A stretch of DNA of 19,177 nucleotides from Acanthamoeba lenticulata (Eukaryota > Discosea > Longamoebia > Acanthamoebidae), in contig NAVB01001490.1 of NCBI GenBank assembly GCA_002179805.1, forward strand, positions 1 to 19,177, given 5' to 3'. Below, one piece after another: positions 10,901 to 18,568 of this stretch. The notes beneath the pieces were generated by a model that had not been told where the DNA came from, searched no databases, and saw nothing but the letters and a program-made list of their open reading frames with translations. A program made the position numbers and the translations under genes. Position 1 is the stretch's first letter, and every line of letters starts with the position of its first letter.

Positions 10901-11575
10901 CGGCTGCCGCGCCATCGGTCAAGCGTCTGGTCAACAGAAGCCGCGCCACCGTCACGCGACAGGGCCCTTTCGCCATCCCCGCGTCAGGTGCGTAACCAAC
11001 TTCAAGTTGTTTGTTAAGAATACTTGAACATAAAATAACTATGATCTTGAAGAAGCAGGTGAGCTGCGATTGCGGATCAAGAGCGACACAATCCCGCCCG
11101 CCGGCCACCACTTCACCCCGGGCGCGCCCTCCCAGTGGCAACTCGTCGCGCCCAAAGGTGCGCTTGGCCCGCGCGTGCCAGTGTGTATGCGCACTCACGA
11201 TCGCGATGATGGTGGCCAGGTGAATCATCGGCGTTGTTTGCTGATCTCACAGCCGTGAAGGGCGCCTTCAATCCAGAGGCAATTGAAGACGTCGTCATCC
11301 CCCTGCGTCTCCGGTACGAAGGCCGTGGAAATAGTATTATAGTATTTTTTAGGTAATGAGGTTTGTTCCAACGCTCACCTTGTTGCTTGTTGGGGGCAAA
11401 CAACAGGGACAAGGCCGAACAGCAAAGTGAAACGCTGGAGTGGGAGGCCAACATCTACTACTGCTCAGACGACGAGGGGACTTGCAGCGCCATGTCCCTC
11501 CTGCTGGAAATCGTCCTAGAGAAGCAGCCTGACGCCAAGCAGAGCAACGAGATCGTCCTGCAGTTTGCCAACTGA
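7978..11575 (+). CDS. NHLRC2: NHLRC2-like protein (thioredoxin-like domain plus NHL beta-propeller)
   Basis: NHLRC2 is a conserved cytosolic protein; in human cells it is linked to actin control and phagocytosis. I join 19 exons: 7978-8014, 8096-8163, 8258-8400, 8504-8623, 8705-8768, 8835-8918, 8992-9123, 9193-9430, 9499-9563, 9631-9748, 9834-9977, 10057-10202, 10272-10360, 10436-10539, 10628-10728, 10804-10987, 11059-11157, 11253-11313, 11407-11575. This gives 721 aa, close to the human length. The thioredoxin-like part has FWTFCCINCIHVLPEL (C89-x2-C92), FVGVHSAKFENEK and CWPTLMLVGP. NHL units follow: LFISDSNNHRIVV, LYVADAENHALRLVD, LFVAMAGTHQIWE, IFIADAESSTIRAI, VVTTDTYNHRVKLLDP and VYVCDTNNHAIR. 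The C-terminal beta domain ends with NIYYCSDDEGTCSAMSLLLE. The intron at 9749-9833 needs a GC-AG splice. The first two exons are the least certain. The gene starts only 102 bp after the previous stop. Confidence 0.94.
9749..9833 (+). other. GC-AG intron in NHLRC2
   Basis: Joining ALSPDG to QQLFVAMAGTHQIW requires an exon end at 9748 (phase 1) and a resumption at 9834 after CAG. The only boundary that keeps frame starts with GCACGT, not GT. The nearby GT at 9752 leaves the wrong phase for the conserved QQLFVA frame. The product matches the NHL family without insertion or loss. Confidence 0.75.
10420..10430 (+). repeat. G homopolymer tract just before a 3' splice site
   Basis: Eleven consecutive G residues lie in the NHLRC2 intron 10361-10435, five bases before the acceptor CAG. 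This replaces the expected pyrimidine tract and is prone to sequencing length error, but it lies in the intron and does not affect the coding frame. Confidence 0.8.
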
Positions 11576-11734
11576 TCAGCACGCCAGGTCTTGTCAGGCG
11601 AAACGTTTAAATTTTTAGTAAATAGAGAATTTCTCGGTCGCTTAGCATTTTTGGCAAGCCTTTTTCTTCTTTGTATCTTCAAAAGTGTAAAAGATTTTGT
11701 GTTGTGCCGGCTTCTCTCGCCCGCTGGGCTCGAA
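11576..11734 (+). other. Intergenic region NHLRC2 to PIAS
   Basis: This spacer is 159 bp and AT-rich in its middle (near 11604-11700). The downstream PIAS frame stays open back to 11591, but the residues there are Phe/Leu-rich and lie only 16 bp after the NHLRC2 stop, so I treat them as 5' UTR. No distinct terminator or promoter motif is visible. Confidence 0.4.
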
Positions 11735-14411
11735 ATGCAGCAAAATCATCATTCCCCCCATCCAACTTCACCCGGTGATGGTAGCGAGTATAATTCGCCT
11801 CTTGGATTGCTTTACTCGGCATCGAGCAGCGCGCCTCCTTCGCATCAACCTCTTCTGCCACCAGCTGCATCCCTTTTGTCTCCCCCAGCATACGCCTCCT
11901 CAACGAGCCATAATTTAATGGCTGCAGCAGGGAGCAGCAGCCCAACTGCATCGCCCATTTCGCCTGCCGCGGCATCTCCTGTGCCCTCCCCCTGCGCGCC
12001 GCTTCCCGCCTCTGTGCGCGCCATCTTAAACGATTCCGATTTAGCCGTTCTCGCCTCTTCGCTCAACTTGCAGCTTGAGCGGTTAGTGACCTGCTTGAAG
12101 AGCGAAGGCAACCTCGCCTACCTCAAGGTGTCCGATCTCAAGACCATTATCGGGTTCCTCAAGAACAAACTCAAGAAAAACATCAAGATTTCTGGCAACA
12201 AGAGCGATCTCACACAACGAATCGCCGAGGAGCTCTTCCACTCAGGAGCGCCAGGAATGGATGACGGGGCCTCTGGCCCTACCCAAACCACTCTCAGGTA
12301 CATACACACCTGCAATTGCCGTTGCGATTCCATTCTACGATTTGAATCAAGATTTCTGTTTTCCTCTTAGCACTCTTCCCTGTCATAACGTTTTGACATG
12401 CCTCTCTTTAACTTTTCCGTTATGATTCACATCCTTTTTTTTCTTTCTAATTGACCGTTATTTTCATCAATGCACTTTTCCACCTCCATGCGGTCCTTTC
12501 GCAGTGGCTACGGGATGCCTAACACGGCTTACGAGGCTGGCCCACCGGCGAAGCGAGCTCGCACGACAGCGCCGGCACCATCGTCCACTGCGACCTCCAC
12601 CGGGTTGCAATCATCAACTAATTACAACAAGCTGGTTATGGCACACAATTCGTACGATGCCATCCATCGTCGAACGCTAAGAATTAGCCCTTCTCCTTTG
12701 AATTCCGCTTACACTCTAACAGGCCTGGTAATCTCTACGCGCAACCGGCCACCACGCCCTATGTGCCTGCCACCACTAGATCGACAACACAACAGCTCTA
12801 TAATGAAGTTGCCTTTCAACAGCAGCAGAGCCCCCTCTACCGCGTGCTCAAGCAGCTCTCGGTCGTGTCTTTTGGCCTTAAGTCGAGTCGTGTTGCCGTC
12901 GACCGAGCCCAGCTCGTGCGCCACGGTACCCGCCTTCTTCTTGTTCTCGCCTTGAACGGCCATCTCATAAGGCTACCTCTCTCTCTCTCTGTTTAGTGTT
13001 CACCCTGGACACGCCGACGATACAAGAGCTTCAAGGGGCTAATCCGCGCAAGTGGGCTGTCCACATCCGGTTCTTCTCAACCCTCAAGCAGGCTGACATC
13101 ATGCTGGGCTATGACGCCAACCTTCGCCTTAACGGCAAGCCCGTCGACGTTACTAAGAGCTACAAGAAGATTCGATCAAAGAACATCCAAAACCCGTTCA
13201 TCACGCCGTCGCCGGCCGACGTCACAACCCTTGTCGGGGCGAGCAACTTGCTTGAGTTTACGATGCAAAAGAACGTCTCAGGCGTGGCCGTCGTGCAACT
13301 CATTCAAGAAATCAGCGCCGAAGAGGTCCTGCCGTCCATCACACGGTCATCCCCCGAGTACAAGAGGCCTGCGACGTCGACGGGCGACCTCGAGGAGACT
13401 AAAGTGCTGGTCTCCCTCCGCTGCCCGCTAGGCTACTGCCGTATCGAGTACCCGGCCCGTGGCGTGCGCTGCAACCACCTCCAGTGCTTTGACGTCCGAG
13501 TACGTCTTGTCCTCCCTTCGTCCGTCTATGCAGCCTTCCATGCCTAACGCACATACACCTTGCGCTCCTTCAGTTTTACCTTCAATTCTGCCATCAGCAG
13601 CGGTTATGGCACTGCCCGGTGTGCAACGGCCCCATCCCCTTCCACGTACGTGCTTCTCAAGCTCTATTTTTTGGTCTCTATGTCTAATTTTTCCTACGCT
13701 TTCCAGGAGCTTGTGATCGACGAATACTTTAACTCCATTTTGACGTCGATGGATTCCGAAACGATGAAAGCTGAGATTCATCCCGATGGCACCTTCACCA
13801 AACCGGACACGACGGAGAAGAAACAGCGACTGGCCGGCTCCAAGCGGAAGGAGGTCGGCGTGCAGGAGATCGACCTCGAGGCCATCCGCCACCGCGAGCT
13901 GGACGACCTCGCCGCGGCCTCGGCAGCCAGTCTTACCGCCGAGTCTGGCACGGGCGCCGAATCGTCGGCCGGCGCTGGCTCGGAGCTCATTCTGCGGCCC
14001 GTGCGCGTCGAGCGCACCAGCGACGACGAAGACGACGGTGTGGACCCACACCGCAACAACCACTCGCATGATCACCAGCAGCAGCAGCGGCAGTTGGGCG
14101 ATTACGATGATGATGAAGACGACGACGACGGTCGGGACAGCGGCAGCGCCGGTGGGGGCGGCTTTGACGACGATGACGATGATCATGATGGTGACGTTTT
14201 CCGACGATCGCCGCCGTCGTTCTCTGGCTCGAGCGGCAGCCTCAACAGCAGCCAAAGCCCGCAGCTCCAACAGCCGCCAGCACACATCTACCTGATCGAC
14301 GACCCGCACCCGGTGCCGGCGCCGTTGCCGCGATCGTCCTCTTCGAGCCTCAGCCAGAGCGGCGGTGGTGGCGGCGGGACGAGCGAAGTTGACACCATCG
14401 TCATCGATTAA
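11735..14411 (+). CDS. PIAS: E3 SUMO-protein ligase, PIAS/Siz family
   Basis: PIAS ligases pass SUMO from Ubc9 to nuclear substrates. Exons: 11735-12297, 12505-12651, 12723-12925, 12997-13499, 13574-13645, 13707-14411; phases agree, giving 730 aa. After a Ser/Pro/Ala-rich N-terminus comes a SAP DNA-binding motif (about residues 128-166: LKVSDLKTIIGFLKNKL then GNKSDLTQRIAEEL). A basic PAKRAR patch is a likely nuclear signal. A divergent PINIT domain spans about 230-435. The SP-RING follows: CPLG (C447), RCNHLQCFD (C463, H465, C468), W484-H-C486-P-V-C489 and HELVIDEYFNSIL. Choosing donor 13500 rather than 13494 gives the 13-residue CFD-to-W spacing of animal PIAS proteins. The C-terminal half is disordered and acidic, with poly-Asp runs and two SUMO-interaction-like motifs, IYLIDD and TIVID at the very end. 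The first intron (207 nt) is the longest complete intron in the window. The closest relative within the family is unknown. Confidence 0.93.
12975..12990 (+). repeat. CT dinucleotide tract acting as polypyrimidine tract
   Basis: A (CT)n run sits directly before the GTTTAG acceptor of the PIAS intron 12926-12996. It is both a microsatellite and the splice-site pyrimidine tract. Confidence 0.6.
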
Positions 14412-14595
14412 CGAATCGTTTGATTGATGTGCTGTATCTCAAAAAGAAGAAGAACAAATATAAATCCAAAAAAGAATAAAAAACAATTTATTGAATTAAA
14501 ATCCAGTTTTTTTATTAAAAAGAAAAAAAACATAATATCTTTGCCTGCTCCCACAGGAGGCTCAAGACTTTCCACCGCCTTTCTTCTTCATCGTC
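14412..14595. terminator. Convergent AT-rich 3' region with candidate poly(A) signals on both strands
   Basis: This 184-bp gap lies between two converging genes. AATAAA at 14475-14480 is on the plus strand, 64 nt after the PIAS stop. On the minus strand AATAAA occurs at 14492-14487, about 100 nt after the stop of the PSI-like gene. Long A and T runs surround both. This is a shared 3'-end region; actual cleavage sites cannot be seen from sequence. Confidence 0.5.
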
Positions 14596-15351
14596 TTACA
14601 CAGACTTGTAGTTCTGGGGCTGGTAGGCCGGGGGCTGGTAGGCCGGCGGCTGGTGGAGCATGGGCTGCTGGGGCTGCGGCGCGTAGGCCGGGGCGTGGTA
14701 GTCGTGGTGGTGGACGTGCGGGGTCGACTGGCCGGCAATGACGTAGGTGTGGCGACTGCTGCGGCGGCACAGACACACGACGACGCCGACGGTCAGGGCC
14801 ACGAGGCAGCAACAGCCGACGATGGACGCGATCACGATGCCGATGATGGCCGCTAGGCCGAGGGCCACGGCGCCCACTTCCTGTAGTCAACAAAAGATGA
14901 GTGATTGATTGATGGACAACAGCAAAATGAGTTGTCGGGGACTTGTACGCTAGGGCAGATGTTGTGAGTCCAATACTTGGACGAGCAAGAAGCAGGCCTG
15001 GTGGAGCACGAGCTACCCACGCAGCTCATGCAGTAACCGCTGTTGTCGCTATCGCCACACCAGCCACACGAGGTACCCTGTTGCAGGATGGTTAATCAAT
15101 CATGATCTGTTTCTTGGTATGTCGCAACAAAAAAGAGCCTCAAGAACCAAACCACGAGAAGAAAAACTTGTACAAAGAAGAACAAGAAGGAGGAGGCATA
15201 CGGTGCATGAAGAACAGGTGGAGGCCGCTCCGCAATAAAGGAGGCTGCTCTCCGCCTGACCACCATTATCCGGGGTCGCCACGTTCTCCTCGCCCAAGGC
15301 GCACACAGCAAAGAAGAGTACAAAGAGGCAGTAGTAGAAGGTGCGCGCCAT
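14596..15351 (-). CDS. Small type I membrane protein with PSI-like Cys module and PPxY tail
   Basis: I do not recognise a named gene. Minus-strand exons 15351-15202, 15077-14949 and 14880-14596 (GT-AG introns, all phase 0) give 187 aa. The signal peptide is MARTFYYCLFVLFFAVCALG. The short ectodomain (residues about 21-93) is Cys-rich, with CSSCTGTSCGWC, GYCMSC and later Cys, the spacing of a plexin-semaphorin-integrin (PSI) knot. A strongly hydrophobic helix follows (VALGLAAIIGIVIASIVG, then CCCLVALTVGVVVCLC); its Cys residues near the inner face are candidate palmitoylation sites. The stop-transfer RRSSRH leads into a tail rich in Pro, Gln, Tyr and His with two overlapping PPAY motifs. PPxY binds WW domains, as in Nedd4-type ubiquitin ligases. 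A trafficking adaptor or receptor role is inference. The gene shares a 170-bp divergent promoter with the GH32 gene. Confidence 0.85.
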
Positions 15352-15521
15352 GTCGGGGTGTGCTGTGGTCTGTCTGTTGTGTCTGCGTTTCAGTTTTCTT
15401 TTATCAGCAACTCCGCCATTGGCTGGCGCGTAATAGCGGATTTTCGCGCCCTTTTATTACTGCGGTGTTGAACTTTCCCTGGTCCTTTATTGCACGACTT
15501 TTGCGACAGCGGAGCAGCAAA
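15352..15521. promoter_or_regulatory. Compact bidirectional promoter between PSI-like and GH32 genes
   Basis: Only 170 bp separate the two start codons. Visible elements: CTGATAAAAG on the minus strand (15407-15398), 47-56 bp upstream of the minus-strand ATG and TATA-like; an inverted CCAAT box (ATTGG, 15418-15422); and TTTCGCGC (15442-15449), which fits the E2F consensus TTTSSCGC. A second A-rich TATA-like run (AATAAAAGG on the minus strand) lies near 15450-15460. None is confirmed functionally. Confidence 0.45.
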
Positions 15522-18062
15522 ATGAAGCAGCGAGCACAGACGGGACTACAGCTCGTGCTGGTCATTAGCGCACTTCTTGTGTTTGCAAATGCGTCTTTTA
15601 GTGCTAGTGAAGGTTGCTCTCCCACTCTGCCGCTCTTGCACCCGGTCCCTAAACTGTGTTTTGGGACCAAGCAGGTCAAGCAGACGACCCGCTGCGCCCG
15701 CAGTTCCACGTGATGCCTGAGCGCTTCTGGATGAACGACCCCAACGGGCCGGCCTTCTTCAATGGGATTTACCACCTGTTCTACCAACACAACCCAGACA
15801 GCATCGCGTGGACCAACATGCACTGGCACGTGCTCTGCTTTTTCTCTTCTCCGTTGTGTGTTTCAAAAGGCCATTGTGCTCATGTGCGCACACGCACAGG
15901 GGCCACTCAGTGTCCAAGGACCTTGTCTTCTGGAAGCACCTGCCGGCGGCCCTCTCGCCGGGCCCGGAGCCCTACGACGCCGGCGGCATCTGGTCCGGGA
16001 GCATCTCCATCGACCCCATCACACGCCTCCCCGTGATCCTCTACACCGGTACGCGCCTCGTCCTCGCCGGTCGTCATGCTCTCTTCTCTTGTGTGTTGTT
16101 TTACCACTGACTCGCCTTTGGGGCCAGGCGTGAGCCCGCAGGTGCAGTGCGTGGCCTACCCGGCCAACATCTCCGATGTGCTGCTGACCAACTGGACCAA
16201 GTCCCCTGCCAATCCGCTCGTCCCGGCTCCTCCCCCGGCCTACCCGCAGGGCAACTTTCGTGATCCGACCACGTCCTGGTAATCGCGTCCTCCCTCGTTC
16301 GTTGGCGCTTTTGTTGTGGCGCCGCTCGCCCATCACTCACGCGCTGCTGACGCCCAGGCGGAGCGCTGATGGCTCCACGTACATCCTCGTCGGCAGCGGC
16401 AACGGTGCGTCGTTGGTCATTGCGCCCCTCAAGTCCCTCGGCCATCGAGGCTCACATCACCATCTTGTCGCTGTCGTTGTCGTTGCTGTTGCTGTTGGGG
16501 AAGACAGACAAGGGCGGCGCGGCGCTGCTCTACCGCGCGGCTGTGGGCGACGTCTCCCGCGGCCTCCAGTACGTCGGCCACCCGCTGGCCGAGGCCCGTG
16601 ACACCGCCGTCGATGGCGCCATGTGGGAGTGCCCCGACTTTTACCCGCTGCAGCGCAGTAGCAGCGGCGCCGCCGAGACGAGTTGGGTGCTCAAGGCCAG
16701 CTCGCAGGCGCTGGGCCACGGCGACCACTACTACACAGGCGTCTACGACCAGGCCGGGTCCGTCCAGGCCTTCCGGCCGGCCGTGCATGGCGTCTACGAC
16801 TACGGGAGCAAGTTCTATGCGAGCAAGTCCTTCCTAGACGACAACCCGTTGCGTCACGCGCCTGCGAGGCAGGTCCTCTGGGCCTGGATCAAGTGCGTCC
16901 GCGTGCTCTCGCTCGACCCGGCCGCCAACTCACCAGTCCACTAACGATTGCCTGTGGCCCGCGGGGGCGTGAAGTGAGGCGGATGACCGGTTCGCCCAGC
17001 GCGGCTGGGCCGGCGTGCAGAGCCTCCCGCGCGTGATCTCGCTCGACCCGGCCGGCAACGGCACGCTTCTCCTGGCTCCGCTCCCCGAGCTCACCGCCCT
17101 CAGGTCCAGTCATCAGACCCCTATCCTCGTGTTGTTGCTGGCTGACTTGGTGACTGACGATGACAACGTCATCAGGCTGGCCCCGACCCACTGGCAATTG
17201 ACGAACCTGACCATCCCGGCCGGTCGCGCGTTGTCGCTGGGCGTAGACACCGCACAGACTGAGATTTTGATCAAGTACTCTTTTGTGAACGCCCGCACGC
17301 CCTACCCGGCCGGCTCGACGTTCGGCCTCAACGTCCTGCAGTCACGGGACAAGCGCGAGCAGACAGGCATCGTCCTCCAGGGCCCCGTCGCGGCCACCGA
17401 CGGCACGTTCGCGAGCAGTACCGCGTTCGTTTGTCTTTGGGGACGTCAAGTGCTGACTTTTCGGGGGCGGAACACCTCAGGGCTCGACCTGCCTGGCGGG
17501 GACTTCCGGTCGGTTCAGGTGGCGATCAACGACGTGCCGGCCTGCGAGAGCGCCTGCCTCGCCGACCCGCTGTGCCACGCGTGGACGCTCATCAAAGGGT
17601 CGCCCGGCCGTGACAACTGCTGGCTCAAGGCCTCTGTGCCGGCCGGCCACGCCAATTCGATGACCGTCTCCGGTGTTCGGGCTCTCCTGCGGTCGAACAG
17701 GTTCTTTTTTTTTGCTTTTCTTGTTTTATTTTGTAAAAAAACATTATTGTTTTTTTAATTGATTTATTTATATGTTTTGCAGGACCAAGTCGTCGCTCTA
17801 CCCCAAGGCCGACAGTTTCGACGAGTTAGGTCCGGTGCTGACGCCGACGGGGGCGACGACTGTGACCACCGGCACGCTGCACGTCTTCGTGGACCACTCC
17901 ATCGTGGAGGCCTTTGTCGACGGCGGCCGCACGCGGCTCACCACCCGCGTCTATCCGACGCTGTCCGACAGCCGCTTCGCTGAGCTGTTTGTTGCCGGCC
18001 CGTACGACCTGCGCGTCGAGTCCCTTGATGTGTGGCAGCTCCGCTCCATCTGGGCCGCTTGA
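15522..18062 (+). CDS. Secreted glycoside hydrolase family 32 (beta-fructosidase) with inserted PAN/apple-like module
   Basis: GH32 enzymes hydrolyse sucrose, inulin or levan. Exons: 15522-15612, 15675-15825, 15900-16048, 16128-16278, 16358-16404, 16508-16892, 16975-17103, 17176-17417, 17481-17700, 17783-18062, giving 614 aa. The signal peptide is [17 protein letters not shown] in type. The five-blade propeller keeps all three catalytic motifs: WMNDPNG (D52, nucleophile), FRDP (D176, stabiliser) and WECPDFY (E237, acid/base). WTNMHWGHS and LWAWINEAD plus [11 protein letters not shown] also fit the family. The beta-sandwich domain includes [18 protein letters not shown] near the end. Between two sandwich strands lies a PAN_4-type module ([45 protein letters not shown]). 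The intron at 15826-15899 needs a GC-AG splice. The intron at 17418-17480 is frame-neutral and open; if retained the protein has 635 aa. Substrate preference cannot be told. Confidence 0.93.
15826..15899 (+). other. GC-AG intron in the GH32 gene
   Basis: The family sequence WTNMHW-GHSVS is restored only if the exon ends at 15825 (TG) and resumes at 15900 (GGGC). This makes the intron begin GCACGT and end CACAG. Using the GT two codons later, or the GT upstream near 15818, either breaks phase or deletes the conserved MHW. Confidence 0.8.
17481..17700 (+). other. Exon encoding the PAN/apple-like insertion in GH32
   Basis: This exon encodes a compact Cys module: LPGGDFRSV, then C-x3-C-x5-C-HAWT, then C-WLK and VSGV. 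It matches the PAN_4 pattern known from many bacterial and protist proteins, where PAN modules bind protein or carbohydrate. It has its own exon, bounded by 17418-17480 and the AT-rich 17701-17782 intron, and it interrupts the GH32 beta-sandwich between [19 protein letters not shown] and [10 protein letters not shown]. Confidence 0.7.
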
Positions 18063-18134
18063 GATCTCTTCCCCCTAAGCCAATGTAACGTGCTTGGTTG
18101 ATTGCTGTGGAGCAGCCACAAAGAGGGATGTGGT
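18063..18134. terminator. 72-bp convergent gap with a poly(A) signal overlapping a stop codon
   Basis: The GH32 stop and the stop of the minus-strand small secreted gene are 72 bp apart, so their 3' UTRs almost certainly overlap. On the minus strand the stop context reads CAATAAACC, so AATAAA (18139-18134) overlaps the TAA stop. No AATAAA is seen on the plus strand here. Confidence 0.45.
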
Positions 18135-18568
18135 TTATTGGTCTAGTACCAGACAGCAGACAGCGTCTAATTCGTTGTTGAAGAAGAGGGTGATGTTGCA
18201 CACGTCGTAGAAGGAGTCCGTGTTGTTTCCGGCAGGTGAGATCGTGCAGAGGCCAGAGTTGAAGCCCACCACCTCGGAGCCATGGCCAGTGTACAACAAG
18301 TTGGAGAAAACGTCTGGTCCCACCGGCCGACGGTGAGCGACCCAACAGCGAAGCCAAAAGGAAGATGACATTAAAATACCTTGCTGAAGGGGCGCAGTGC
18401 CGAAGAACATCCCGCTGGGGGTGGTGACGTCAGTGGTCCCTAACTCCAGAACGGAGAACGGGCGGTGAGTCCAGTCGTTGTCCCTCCCACAAACAGGGGA
18501 CAAGAGCGGGCAGCGGCCAAGCCGAGGAGAGCGAGAACAAGGGCCAGGAACGCGATCTTGAGGGTCAT
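18135..18568 (-). CDS. Small secreted protein of unknown family
   Basis: I do not recognise the family. Minus-strand exons 18568-18502, 18439-18380 and 18313-18135, with introns of 62 and 66 nt (GT-AG), give 101 aa. The start ATG opens a clear signal peptide (MTLKIAFLALVLALLGLAAA). The mature part is short and strand-rich, with LLYTGHGSEVVGFNSGLC, then YDVCNITLFFNNELDAVCCL; it has four Cys residues and the sequons NNT and NIT. The alternation of Gly, hydrophobic and Cys-bearing strands faintly recalls one hairpin of a dirigent or allene-oxide-cyclase-like barrel, but that is a guess. The first intron is needed because the signal frame and the downstream frame differ by two; the second is frame-neutral, so retention would add 22 residues. 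Its stop codon overlaps a poly(A) signal. Confidence 0.62.

Noticed and set aside
11591..11734. Upstream in-frame extension of PIAS with an earlier ATG at 11591
   Set aside because: It starts 16 bp after the NHLRC2 stop, encodes a Phe/Leu-rich AT-biased run and matches no PIAS feature. The ATG at 11735 is preferred.
13428..14309. Minus-strand frame of 293 codons opposite the PIAS C-terminus
   Set aside because: Shadow of Asp- and Ser-rich codons. The plus strand has clear SP-RING motifs and splice sites.
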